Source: an uncultured Bacteroidota bacterium (GTDB taxonomy: Bacteria; Bacteroidota; Bacteroidia; Flavobacteriales; Flavobacteriaceae). From it: DNA of 64,000 nucleotides. The notes below the pieces were generated by a model. The model ran no database searches, was not told the origin of the DNA, and saw nothing but the letters and a program-made list of their open reading frames with translations. Each line of letters begins with the position of its first letter. The first letter of the stretch is position 1. The position numbers and the translations under genes were made by a program. This document shows positions 9,498-17,685 of the stretch, piece by piece. The stretch is from positions 1 through 64,000 of the forward strand of contig CABXUL010000003.1 of NCBI GenBank assembly GCA_902515395.1. The letters run 5' to 3'.

Positions 9498-10439
9498 CTA
9501 GTTTAAATTCTCAGTAATAAAATCTACCACACCCTGGCCAGACTTGTCAATAATTCCAATTCTTGGAGCATATACAACATTTTTTATTTTCAAAGAATCT
9601 GCTCTTTCCTTAAGAACTTTTGCATGTAATGGATTGTGATGAAAATCTGCAATATTTTTTGGTTTTCTATTTTTTCCTGGATTGAAAATAAAAATTGGTG
9701 GATCGTTGGCATCCATTTTTTCAAAAAAATCAACCTCTGAAATATAGTTTTCATCAAATGATCTTTTCATCCATTTTTCAGTATCCATTTTCCCAAGATA
9801 CTTTTCAAAAATAGATTTTAAGTATGCCAGGTCAACATTTGCCATGTTTTTCCATCTATTTAGATTCAATGAATGGGCAGCTGCCATTCCAATAATACAA
9901 GAAACTTTTGTAGACTCTCTTAGAATTGGATCAGAACTATTTTGATCTGACATGTCATCTTGAAGGCCAATCCATAAAGATGAAGTTGCACCGGCAGATG
10001 CCCCCATCAGTGCTACTTTATCTTTTAATAAATTATATTTTTCGCTATTAAACCTTAGAAATTGTAGTGCTCTTTTTGCATCATTAAATGATGAAAATAA
10101 AAAATCATCATTATTCTTAAAGGTGTAATTGATTGTGGCAAAAGATATATTGTTCTTAAGTAATCTTTTAAGTCTTTTAAAATTATTTTTAGTGTATGCA
10201 GCATTTTTACTACCTGATCCAAATCCTCCACCATGAATATAAATAACAAACGGAGATTTTGATTTGCTATCAGCAATCCATAAATCTAGAGTGTTTTTCT
10301 TATCTGGACCATAACTAATGTTTTTATAAACTTTATAGTTATCAGCTTTAATTACTGAATCTATGTTAACTCTTTTTATTTGTGAAAAAAGAATTAAAGA
10401 ATTAAATATTAAAACACATAGAACAAAGTTTTTAATCAT
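9498..10439 (-). CDS. Secreted alpha/beta hydrolase (carboxylesterase-like)
   Basis: A 313-residue protein with a cleavable signal peptide. It shows the oxyanion-hole motif HGGG (residues 69-72) and the nucleophile elbow GASAG (146-150, Ser148), as in the BD-FAE/hormone-sensitive-lipase-type esterases. A His near the C-terminus (HHNPLHAK) may complete the triad. The region around 225-260 (FDENYISEVDFFEKMDANDPPIFIFNPG) matches the typical late strand carrying the acid residue. It is encoded alone, followed by the OmpA-side terminator. Substrate unknown; acetyl- or feruloyl-type esters are possible. Confidence 0.8.
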   Translation of the reverse strand: MIKNFVLCVLIFNSLILFSQIKRVNIDSVIKADNYKVYKNISYGPDKKNTLDLWIADSKSKSPFVIYIHGGGFGSGSKNAAYTKNNFKRLKRLLKNNISFATINYTFKNNDDFLFSSFNDAKRALQFLRFNSEKYNLLKDKVALMGASAGATSSLWIGLQDDMSDQNSSDPILRESTKVSCIIGMAAAHSLNLNRWKNMANVDLAYLKSIFEKYLGKMDTEKWMKRSFDENYISEVDFFEKMDANDPPIFIFNPGKNRKPKNIADFHHNPLHAKVLKERADSLKIKNVVYAPRIGIIDKSGQGVVDFITENLN

Positions 10440-10479
10440 TCTATCACCTGTTAGTTATTTAAATTGAAAAAAAATAAAT

Positions 10480-10608
10480 TTAATTTCCCCTTCCTGTTTT
10501 GCGGACTGATGTGGTGGCCTTCTTCATTGAACCAGGCTTAATTTTCTTATTGTTTTTATCATTTGAAGGACCTTTCACTTTGCTGTTACCAAAATATTTA
10601 CTGCTCAT
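10480..10608 (-). CDS. Small basic protein, 42 aa (below the ORF-track cut-off)
   Basis: The minus-strand frame from ATG at 10608 to TAA at 10480-10482 encodes 42 residues, beginning MSSKYFGNSKVKG and ending VRKTGRGN. It is very rich in Lys/Arg/Asn/Ser and has no hydrophobic segment, which fits a nucleic-acid- or ribosome-binding peptide. The clear start and stop and the non-random basic composition in an otherwise empty gap support it as a real gene. I do not recognise the family with certainty. Confidence 0.55.
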   Translation of the reverse strand: MSSKYFGNSKVKGPSNDKNNKKIKPGSMKKATTSVRKTGRGN

Positions 10609-10670
10609 GATTTTTGTTTAGTTAATAAGTAAATGTAACACTTAATAATATTAATTCAATATTTATATAT

Positions 10671-11357
10671 CTATAGCATTGACTCAAGCCTCTCCTCCAT
10701 TTCATCCTCTAATTGATGATAAAAATCAATTCCGGTTAACTTTTCAATCAAATCAACAGTCACTTTGTAGTTTTTGAAAGATTCAAGTTTTTTATTTGGC
10801 ATCAAGTAAGCTGTCATTTTTTCCATCTTTGCATTATAGATAATTTTATAAAAAAGATTTGGGACTGAAACTTTATTTTTCGTTCCAATCGAATCTAAAC
10901 CGTATCTCAATACCCCTCCTGTAGTGACATATATTTCATTTTTTTTTGCCAAAAACCTGACGTGCTCCTCAAGTTTTCTCCACTCCTGCCCATTAAAATT
11001 TCTATTTTGAGGAGATATATTAGACATGTATGAAGCCTCTATTACTGATATTGAATCCATTTTCATATCGGCAGCAGGGACAAGATGACCTCTGTCATAT
11101 CCAGAGTTTGTGTAATCAGAATGATTTGCAGATCCCGTTGAAACCTTTTTATCAACTATATAATATTTTTTTCTCACTTTATTTCCATTTAACATCTCTG
11201 AATTCAGCTTATAGTGAACCCATTCTGCTTGCTCGTGATCTTCTAAATAGGACAGAGAGTAATAAGTATGTTCAACATACTCCCCTTTGGATTTTGGCAA
11301 AAATTTTAACTGGCCTATGCAGATAAATGGAATAAAAAAAAGAATCAGCTTTTTCAT
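10671..11357 (-). CDS. Secreted DNA/RNA non-specific endonuclease
   Basis: A 228-residue protein with a short signal peptide (MKKLILFFIPFICIGQ). It carries the DRGH motif of the NucA/Serratia nuclease family (residues 88-91; His91 the general base), followed by HLVPAADM and the downstream metal-binding Asn region SNISPQNRNFNGQEWRKLE. Length and motif order fit the family. It is predicted to be secreted to the periplasm or outside and to degrade extracellular nucleic acids for nutrients. It is monocistronic, divergent from the DUF2237 gene. Confidence 0.92.
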   Translation of the reverse strand: MKKLILFFIPFICIGQLKFLPKSKGEYVEHTYYSLSYLEDHEQAEWVHYKLNSEMLNGNKVRKKYYIVDKKVSTGSANHSDYTNSGYDRGHLVPAADMKMDSISVIEASYMSNISPQNRNFNGQEWRKLEEHVRFLAKKNEIYVTTGGVLRYGLDSIGTKNKVSVPNLFYKIIYNAKMEKMTAYLMPNKKLESFKNYKVTVDLIEKLTGIDFYHQLEDEMEERLESML

Positions 11358-11511
11358 TTCTAGACAATTTAAAAAAAATGAACCAAATTTAAACTTTCGT
11401 TAAATGACATGAGTAATGGCTTTTATAGTCTTGGCAATTACTGGAGACAAAATGATTTTTGATATATACACTTATTAATTTTAAATTAGGATAATAATTG
11501 GTTAAACTCTG

Positions 11512-11874
11512 ATGGAAAGAAATGTTTTTGGTGAGCCACTTGAGATTTGTTGTACGAGTCCTATGACAGGATATTATAGAGATGGCTCATGTAAAACTGA
11601 TATTGAAGATACAGGTACTCACACAGTTTGTGCTATTATGACTGATGATTTTTTAAGATTTTCTGCTTCGATGGGTAATGATCTAATTACCCCAATACCA
11701 TATTATCAATTTCCTGGATTAAAAGAGGGGGATAAATGGTGCTTATGTGTAAATAGATGGATAGAGGCTGAAAAAGCAGGAAAAGCTCCGAAATTAATTT
11801 TAGAAGCGACTCACGAAAAAACTTTAGAGTATACTAATTTAGATTTGTTAGTGAAATACGCTTTTTTAAAATAA
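11512..11874 (+). CDS. DUF2237 family protein
   Basis: A 120-residue soluble protein covering the whole DUF2237 domain: start NVFGEPLEICCTSPMTGYYRDG, middle HTVCAIMTDDFLRFS, and end GDKWCLCVNRWIEAEKAGKAP...LEATHEKTLEY. Several conserved Cys are present (the CC pair near residue 13, one near 24, and CLC). The family is widespread in bacteria and has no assigned biochemical function. It lies 15 nt upstream of the sulfatase ORF on the same strand and may be co-transcribed with it. Confidence 0.88.
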   Translation: MERNVFGEPLEICCTSPMTGYYRDGSCKTDIEDTGTHTVCAIMTDDFLRFSASMGNDLITPIPYYQFPGLKEGDKWCLCVNRWIEAEKAGKAPKLILEATHEKTLEYTNLDLLVKYAFLK

Positions 11875-11910
11875 TATTTAAATCGAATTATGTTTAGACA
11901 TCCAGGTATT

Positions 11911-13440
11911 ATGAAGAAAAAATTTAATTTTCAAATTAATTTGGTTATTATAATTTTCTTATCCTTTGTTTTATCATGTGAATTTAACATGCATGAAAAG
12001 GTCTCAGATTTAAAAAAACCAAATAGACCCAACATACTTCTTTTAATGTCTGATAATCAATATGCTGATCATTTAGGATGCTATGGAGATAGATCTATCA
12101 AAACAACTCATATTGACAAGCTAGCCAAAGAAGGAGTCATTTTTAAAAATGCATACTGTTCGGCACCTTCATGTTCCCCAGCCAGAGCCTCCATGCTTAC
12201 TGGTAAGGATATTTGGAACTTGGGAGAAGCAGCTAACCTTTGGAGTAGTTTCCCAAAAGTTGAAGTTTATACAAAACTAATGGAGGAGTCTGGCTATCAT
12301 GTTGGAATTGAGGGAAAAGGATGGGGTCCTGGGGATGAGAGCGTAACTGGTTGGAAGCAAAATCCTGGTGGAGTTCGATACGATTCTTTTGAAGATTTTT
12401 TTAATGAGGTAGAAAAAGGTCAACCTTGGATGTATTGGTATAGTAGCAGAGACCCTCATCGACCCTATAGAAAGGAGGGATGGAAAAAATCGGGTATTAA
12501 TCTCGATTCAATAAATGTTCCACCCTACCTCCCTGATAATTATGAGGTCAGGAAAGATATAGCTGATTATTACAATGAGATTCAAAGATTTGACGAAGAG
12601 GTAGGCTCATACATTTCCTTACTCAAAGAAATGGGGCAAGTTGAAAATACAATTATTATTGTTTGTAGTGACAATGGTTGGCAAATGCCCAGAGGTTTGG
12701 CCAATTTATATGATTTTGGAACTAAAATTCCATTAATCATATCCTGGCCAGAGTTTTTTCCACCTGGACGGGAGGTGGATGACTTTGTCAACATAAAAGA
12801 CTTTGCCCCAACCTTTCTAGAGGTCTCAAATATTCCAGTCCCTCAAGATATGAACGCAAAAAGTTTTTTAAATATACTTACCTCAAAAAAACAAGGCAGA
12901 ATCGATCCAAAAAGAGATCATGTAATTATGGCAAGAGAGCGACATGCATTTGTCAGAAAAGGAGGGTTAGGTTACCCTGGTAGGGCAATCAGGACTGCCA
13001 ATTATTTATATATAAAAAATTACGAGCCGGATAGGTGGCCTGCTGGTGACCCCCCTTTGTATGGAGATGTTGATGCTCATATGTTACACTACGAATCACC
13101 AACAAAATTATACATGTTGAAAAACAAAAAATTTAAAAAGGTTAAGCCACTATTCGATCTAGCTTTTTCTAAAAGACCTAAGGAAGAGCTTTATGATTTA
13201 TTGAAGGACCCTTTCCAGATGAATAACCTCGCTAATGTCGACAAATACAAACCAAACCTAGAAACCTTGTCAAATCGACTCAAATCATACTTGGTAAAAA
13301 CAAAAGATCCTAGGGAATTGGGTCAAAAATTAAATTGGGACAACGCACCATATTATAAAGACAGGGACAAAAAACCAAGACCTTCAAAAAAGGCCAGAGA
13401 AATGCTTGGACTTAAAGAAGAATATAGCTATTTAAACTAA
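11911..13440 (+). CDS. Sulfatase (formylglycine-dependent, Cys-type), lipoprotein
   Basis: The ORF begins at 11890, but Met at codon 8 (11911) starts a type II signal peptide (MKKKFNF...VLSC), so I start there (509 aa). It has the N-terminal metal site (NILLLMSDNQ) and the sulfatase signature CSPAR within SCSPARASMLTG, whose Cys would be oxidised to formylglycine. The second metal site follows (VCSDNG). Sulfatases of this type remove sulfate from host or algal glycans. No sulfatase-maturating enzyme is in the window. The second Asp of the usual ADD metal motif is Asn here. Substrate unknown. Confidence 0.9.
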   Translation: MKKKFNFQINLVIIIFLSFVLSCEFNMHEKVSDLKKPNRPNILLLMSDNQYADHLGCYGDRSIKTTHIDKLAKEGVIFKNAYCSAPSCSPARASMLTGKDIWNLGEAANLWSSFPKVEVYTKLMEESGYHVGIEGKGWGPGDESVTGWKQNPGGVRYDSFEDFFNEVEKGQPWMYWYSSRDPHRPYRKEGWKKSGINLDSINVPPYLPDNYEVRKDIADYYNEIQRFDEEVGSYISLLKEMGQVENTIIIVCSDNGWQMPRGLANLYDFGTKIPLIISWPEFFPPGREVDDFVNIKDFAPTFLEVSNIPVPQDMNAKSFLNILTSKKQGRIDPKRDHVIMARERHAFVRKGGLGYPGRAIRTANYLYIKNYEPDRWPAGDPPLYGDVDAHMLHYESPTKLYMLKNKKFKKVKPLFDLAFSKRPKEELYDLLKDPFQMNNLANVDKYKPNLETLSNRLKSYLVKTKDPRELGQKLNWDNAPYYKDRDKKPRPSKKAREMLGLKEEYSYLN

Positions 13441-13591
13441 TAGTGCATTGATTTTAAAAAACAAATGATATTGGATCTAGAGGATAGTGAAAGCATTAAA
13501 GCATCTAATTATGAGGAGTTTTATGATCCATAGAAAAATAATATTCAAACACAGTAAATGGGAAATAAAAAAGTGAATAGGTTTTTATTTT

Positions 13592-15319
13592 TCATTTTAT
13601 TAAAAAAGTAGGATCATTTTTTTCAATTTTCAAATCCTTAAACATGAAAGTATTTTTACTTAGTTCAAGTTTTTTCTTGCTTTCAATATTTACTCCATTT
13701 ATTTTTATAATCTTAGTTTTTATGTAAGGATAAACTTCCTCAAAGTTCTCATTTTTCATGTTCGAGTTAAAATCTGAAAAAAGAAAAAGTGAGTTATAAT
13801 CTTTAAGATGGGAATCTTTAATTAATAGTTGATCTATTTCTATTTTATTTGGCATGTAGCATGTATATCCAAAATCATGTAGTCCTGAATTTTTTCCAGA
13901 GAATAGACTAAGAGTTGAGGATTTTGTTTTTGACGGAATAAAGACACAATTTTTAATTTTAAAATCACCATTCCAAGTACTTCCATAATCTTGACGAAGA
14001 CTAACTAAATTTTCACCTCCTATTGTTGAGTCTTCAACAAGAAATTCACCAAAACCAATTAATTTTATCCCCATATATCCCAGAGTGGAATTGCGAATAG
14101 TTGCATTATAAACTCCCATATGTGCGTCAAATCTAGATAAAGTACAGTTTTCAAAAATCAAATTCTTGCAATAGTTAGATCCAAAAATTCCCCAATAAGT
14201 TTCATCATTAATATCATTTGTTTGTCGACAATTTTTAAATAGTACATTATTAGAACTGATTACAGATAAATCATATGACCCTCTGGAAACAAGTTTTCCT
14301 GCATTTCCAATTTTTTGATAAGTTTTGTGTCCTGTTAATAAACAATTTTTAATCTTAACATTTGAGGCATTTTTTATACTAATAAAACCTCGATAAGGAG
14401 TGCCATGATTTCCCTCCCCTTTTATAAAATGTTTTAAATTATTTATTTCAATATTAGATCGATTAACTAAAATATTTCTGGAATAGTAGGGATGATTTTC
14501 TTCCTCTACCTGATTTGCTATAGTTATAAATTTACCTCCTTTAATTATTAATTTTTCCTGGTCAATTAAAAAAAAATTCATTTCAGAAATATTCTTGAAA
14601 TCCCAAATTATTGGAGTGTTTTCATTTACATTACCATTTTTATCTATTAAAAATATATCAGTTTGTTCCCTACCATTATTTTGATTTAACCCATATCTTA
14701 TATACATTCTAACATTGTTGTCAGTTACTTTAACTAAGGCTGCTTCATTAATTTTGATGTTTATCTTTTTTTGTCCTTTTTTAATTGATTTAATGTGATT
14801 TATTTTAAAAGAAGGCTTTTTAGATCTTATCTCAAAAATGGAAGATGTATAATCATCAACATTCGTGTCATCAATTATAAACGTTGCATTACCAAAATCA
14901 GTATTAGTACTAATTATTGCTGAAACTTTCTTTCCAGTAATGTTGTATAATGCATCATCATCAGCTTTTACATCAAATCCATAATGGTTAGCAACTTCAT
15001 GGGTAGCTTTAATAAAAATAGCATCATCTGAAACACCATCCCCAATAGCCCCAAGATCACTGTAGTTTATAACTCCTTTTTTTTTAATAAGGTTTAAATC
15101 TTGACGATTTAAGTTTATTATCAATTCATTGTGGACATCGGAATTGACTTGGGTTGAATTTTCATTTACATAGAAGTAGGATTCATCAGTTTGTATTTTT
15201 TCATTTTTGTTATGATCACGAGAGCTACATCCACAAAACCACAAAAGGATTAATATCGGGAAGGAAAATTTGAACTTTTTTAAAGATGTTTTTTTAAAAC
15301 TTTGGATTATAATAAACAT
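13592..15319 (-). CDS. Lipoprotein with right-handed beta-helix (pectate-lyase-like fold)
   Basis: A 575-residue protein with a lipoprotein signal peptide (ILILLWFCGC). After the linker, the sequence LGAIGDGVSDDAIFI matches the N-terminal signature of pectin-lyase-fold proteins (GAxGDGxxDDT). Later parts contain repeated short strands ending in Asn/Ser (VKIKNCLLTG, LIFENCTLSR, FLVEDSTIGG), typical of parallel beta-helices. Catalytic residues are not identifiable. A polysaccharide lyase/hydrolase or a glycan-binding surface protein are both possible. It sits directly downstream of tRNA-Thr(GGT), where tuf is usually found. Its A+T content looks high relative to neighbours by eye. Confidence 0.65.
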   Translation of the reverse strand: MFIIIQSFKKTSLKKFKFSFPILILLWFCGCSSRDHNKNEKIQTDESYFYVNENSTQVNSDVHNELIINLNRQDLNLIKKKGVINYSDLGAIGDGVSDDAIFIKATHEVANHYGFDVKADDDALYNITGKKVSAIISTNTDFGNATFIIDDTNVDDYTSSIFEIRSKKPSFKINHIKSIKKGQKKINIKINEAALVKVTDNNVRMYIRYGLNQNNGREQTDIFLIDKNGNVNENTPIIWDFKNISEMNFFLIDQEKLIIKGGKFITIANQVEEENHPYYSRNILVNRSNIEINNLKHFIKGEGNHGTPYRGFISIKNASNVKIKNCLLTGHKTYQKIGNAGKLVSRGSYDLSVISSNNVLFKNCRQTNDINDETYWGIFGSNYCKNLIFENCTLSRFDAHMGVYNATIRNSTLGYMGIKLIGFGEFLVEDSTIGGENLVSLRQDYGSTWNGDFKIKNCVFIPSKTKSSTLSLFSGKNSGLHDFGYTCYMPNKIEIDQLLIKDSHLKDYNSLFLFSDFNSNMKNENFEEVYPYIKTKIIKINGVNIESKKKLELSKNTFMFKDLKIEKNDPTFLIK

Positions 15320-15428
15320 ACCAAAATATATAACAAAAAACTTTCTAAAAAAAGTAGTAATTAATATTCCAAGAATTATTAGATAGGATTTAATAAAGGT
15401 ATTTTTTTCTAACTCCTTGATGTTAGTG

Positions 15429-15500
15429 AGCCAATGTCGGGATTTGAACCCGAGACCTCTTCCTTACCAAGGAAACGCTCTACCCCTGAGCTACATCGGC
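15429..15500 (-). tRNA. tRNA-Thr (anticodon GGT)
   Basis: Read on the minus strand the sequence folds as a cloverleaf: acceptor GCCGATG paired with CATTGGC, D-arm AGCTCAGGGGTAGAGC, anticodon loop TTGGTAA (GGT) on a TTTCC/GGAAG stem, and T-loop GGTTCAAATCC. The discriminator is T. CCA is not encoded. It is the last of four clustered tRNAs. Confidence 0.95.
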
Positions 15501-15508
15501 AAAAAAAG

Positions 15509-15581
15509 AGCGGGAGACCGGGTTCGAACCGGCGACATTCAGCTTGGAAGGCTGACGCTCTACCAACTGAGCTACTCCCGC
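15509..15581 (-). tRNA. tRNA-Gly (anticodon TCC)
   Basis: Minus-strand cloverleaf: acceptor GCGGGAG/CTCCCGC, D-arm AGCTCAGTTGGTAGAGC, anticodon stem TCAGC/GCTGA with loop CTTCCAA (TCC), and T-arm CCGGTTCGAACCCGG. Only 8 nt separate it from tRNA-Thr(GGT). Confidence 0.95.
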
Positions 15582-15635
15582 ATTTTATAGATACTAAGAT
15601 CTACAAATAAATTTAATATTTCAAATTTTGTCTTG

Positions 15636-15717
15636 TGGGGAGAGCAGGATTCGAACCTGCGAAGGTAAAACCAACAGATTTACAGTCTGTCCTCGTTGGC
15701 CGCTTGAGTATCTCCCC
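15636..15717 (-). tRNA. tRNA-Tyr (anticodon GTA)
   Basis: Minus-strand cloverleaf with acceptor GGGGAGA/TCTCCCC, anticodon stem ACAGA/TCTGT with loop CTGTAAA (GTA), a long variable arm as expected for class II tRNA-Tyr, and T-arm GCAGGTTCGAATCCTGC. The discriminator is A. Confidence 0.95.
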
Positions 15718-15737
15718 CAAACTCAGAAATTTACAAG

Positions 15738-15811
15738 AGCCGATGGAGGGACTCGAACCCACGACCTGCTGATTACAAATCAGCTGCTCTAGCCAGCTGA
15801 GCTACATCGGC
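15738..15811 (-). tRNA. tRNA-Thr (anticodon TGT)
   Basis: Minus-strand cloverleaf: acceptor GCCGATG/CATCGGC, D-arm AGCTCAGCTGGCTAGAGC, anticodon stem GCTGA/TCAGC with loop TTTGTAA (TGT), and T-arm GTGGGTTCGAGTCCC. It is the first tRNA of the cluster, so the promoter lies upstream at higher coordinates. Confidence 0.95.
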
Positions 15812-16136
15812 ATCTTTAATAGTATGAGTCAATAGCGTTTTCTAATAAATTTATGAATATCAAAATATACCCATTAACATATTCACATAACACAATACTA
15901 ACTTAATAATTCAAAGACCTTTTATTCGGTGGCAAATATAACATCATTTGATATTAATACGAAAATAAACTAAGTGTAAAGTTTAAAGGCTTTAATGTTT
16001 ATTTTAAAGAACACTAAATCTGTATAATTTTTACCAGAGTTATGGGATAAGAAATATATAATGAAGTAAAATTCAATGAAGTCTTAAAAACTTAAGATGA
16101 AAGATGTAGAAACTAAATTTTAAATTAACTAATTGA
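15812..16136. other. 325-bp intergenic region upstream of the tRNA cluster
   Basis: AT-rich DNA between the hpf stop codon and the first tRNA. Apart from one good minus-strand -7 element (15933-15940) I see no ORF with plausible start and composition, no tRNA and no convincing hairpin. Confidence 0.6.
15933..15940 (-). promoter_or_regulatory. Promoter -7 element for the tRNA cluster
   Basis: The minus strand reads TATATTTG, a full match to the Bacteroidota -7 consensus TAnnTTTG, with the following bases CC. It lies about 120 nt upstream of tRNA-Thr(TGT). No TTG at the -33 spacing is visible. Confidence 0.45.
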
Positions 16137-16439
16137 TTAGCCTGATAGTCTTTGCTTTTCTTTGTATTTTTTTAGGATTCTTTCAGCTGAGTCTGCAGCT
16201 AAATTAATAGCTTCTTCAAAACTCTTAGCCATCTTCTTCACAACCACATCATCTCCTGGAATTCCAATTTTTAATTCAGCAAGCTTATTGATCCTGTCAT
16301 TCGTATTTTCAACCTTGGTGTAAACAAATACATCAATAATATTTAAATAAAATTGACTGATTTTTTTAATTCTTTTTTCCGCAAATTCTATCAATTTGCT
16401 ATCAGCATTGTAATTAACAGATTGAAAATTAATATTCAT
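16137..16439 (-). CDS. hpf: Ribosome hibernation promoting factor, short form (HPF/RaiA)
   Basis: A 100-residue protein with the beta-alpha-beta-beta-beta-alpha fold of the S30AE family: start MNINFQSVNYNADSKLIEFAEKRIKK, middle IDVFVYTKVEN, then LKIGIPGDDVVVKKMAKSFEEAINLAADSAERILKKYKEK. It lacks the C-terminal dimerisation domain, so it is the short form, which binds the 30S decoding region in stationary phase. It lies 10 nt downstream of xerC. The xerC-hpf-tRNA order is familiar from other flavobacterial genomes. Confidence 0.93.
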   Translation of the reverse strand: MNINFQSVNYNADSKLIEFAEKRIKKISQFYLNIIDVFVYTKVENTNDRINKLAELKIGIPGDDVVVKKMAKSFEEAINLAADSAERILKKYKEKQRLSG

Positions 16440-16449
16440 AATAATTGTT

Positions 16450-17349
16450 TTACTTTTTTAAATTTTTTCCTCTCGGGTGGGCTTTGTTGTATATCTCTTG
16501 TATCCTTTTCAGGCTCCCATGAGTATATACCTGGGTTGCTGCTACACTCTCGTGACCTAACAACTCTTTAACAGCGTTTAAATCTGCACCGTTATTCAAT
16601 AAATGAGTTGCAAAACTATGACGCAAAATATGGGGACTTTTCTTAACCTTAGTTGACACCTTACTAAAATAATAATTTACAGTTTGGTAAACAAATCCCT
16701 CATTGAGTTTTGTGCCAGAAGGCAAACAAAAAAAATAAATTTGATCAATTTGATTAAAAATTTTATTCTTTTCTTTTAAATAAATTCTTAATGAAGAAAT
16801 TATCTCGGGTAATAATGGAATGAGTCGTTCCTTATTTCTTTTACCTTTTACTTTAATTAACTTTGAATCTAAATCTACAGCAACTGTTTTGAGATCAATT
16901 AATTCTTGCCTCCTAATCCCAGTATAGTACAAAACCGTAATAATTGTTTTTTCAAGAATTCCTCGATAATCTTGGGAAAACAAATCACCATTCAACAGTT
17001 GAGAAACCTCATCAATTGAAAAAGGTACATTAACCTTTTTCGAAGCTTTCATTGGTTTGTGTAGTTTTAGGGGTGAAACTTTAATTGTTTCAGTCTTGAG
17101 TAAAAAATTATAATAAGATCTCAAAACAGAAATTTTTCTATTTATTGTTCTGTTACTATTTTCGATCTCTACTAAAGAAATTATCCATGATCTAATGTGA
17201 AAATATTCTACTAAATCTATATCTTCTAAGTTGAAATTTTTAGAGCAATAATTTTGAAAATTAGATAAATTTTGTTTGTATGCTACACAGGTATGAGAAG
17301 AATATTTTTTTTCGTGTTTAATAAAATCCAAGAAGTGATTTATAGACAT
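16450..17349 (-). CDS. xerC: Tyrosine recombinase XerC/XerD
   Basis: A site-specific recombinase acting at dif to resolve chromosome dimers. The ORF extends to 17379, but Met at codon 11 (17349, MSINHFLDFIKHEKKYS) gives the normal N-terminus. Catalytic residues are visible: Arg in TGIRRQEL, Lys in VKGKRNKERLIPL, HILRH, His in LLGHESV, and the nucleophile Tyr in TQVYTHGS. Its length (299 aa) and its position between rpsU and hpf, without phage genes, show a housekeeping Xer rather than a phage integrase. Whether it is XerC or XerD needs a phylogeny. Confidence 0.92.
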   Translation of the reverse strand: MSINHFLDFIKHEKKYSSHTCVAYKQNLSNFQNYCSKNFNLEDIDLVEYFHIRSWIISLVEIENSNRTINRKISVLRSYYNFLLKTETIKVSPLKLHKPMKASKKVNVPFSIDEVSQLLNGDLFSQDYRGILEKTIITVLYYTGIRRQELIDLKTVAVDLDSKLIKVKGKRNKERLIPLLPEIISSLRIYLKEKNKIFNQIDQIYFFCLPSGTKLNEGFVYQTVNYYFSKVSTKVKKSPHILRHSFATHLLNNGADLNAVKELLGHESVAATQVYTHGSLKRIQEIYNKAHPRGKNLKK

Positions 17350-17417
17350 AAAAAAACGTTGTAAATCAAAGTTAGGCAACTTATTAATTACAACGAGTGA
17401 TACTATTAAATAAAAAC

Positions 17418-17612
17418 TTATTGATTCTCTAAGTCCCTCAATCGCTGAATATATACAGCTTTTTTAATCTTATCACGGTTTCTTACCGAGGGCTTAATAA
17501 ATTCTTTTCGAGTTCTTAACTGACGCATTCCTCCTGTTCTATCAAATTTTCGTTTAAAACGTTTTAATGCTCGATCAATGTTTTCTCCGTCTTTTACAGG
17601 TATAATTAACAT
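17418..17612 (-). CDS. rpsU: 30S ribosomal protein S21
   Basis: A 64-residue basic protein: MLIIPVKDGENIDRALKRFKRKF is the typical S21 N-terminus, followed by RTGGMRQLRTRKEF. It binds near the anti-Shine-Dalgarno end of 16S rRNA on the 30S subunit. The first gene of a likely rpsU-xerC-hpf transcription unit, it is preceded by a good promoter at 17643-17673. Confidence 0.97.
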   Translation of the reverse strand: MLIIPVKDGENIDRALKRFKRKFDRTGGMRQLRTRKEFIKPSVRNRDKIKKAVYIQRLRDLENQ

Positions 17613-17642
17613 AATTTGTTTTTATACTTTAATAATGGTCTG

Positions 17643-17673
17643 CAAATATAATGATAGAATAATATCAAATCAA
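17643..17673 (-). promoter_or_regulatory. Promoter of rpsU
   Basis: On the minus strand TTG (complement of 17671-17673) is followed after 20 nt by TATATTTG (17643-17650), matching the Bacteroidota -33/-7 consensus, about 30 nt upstream of the rpsU start. Confidence 0.65.
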
Positions 17674-17685
17674 AATTCAAACTTA

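Noticed and set aside
13464-13541. Small ORF of 22 codons (ending EEFYDP) between the sulfatase and beta-helix genes
   Set aside because: Too short, no recognisable family and no clear promoter; at most a remnant.
16450-17379. Tyrosine recombinase as a sign of a prophage or integrative element
   Set aside because: It has Xer length and lies between rpsU and hpf without phage, excision or mobilisation genes; a housekeeping XerC/D fits better, even though tRNAs are nearby.
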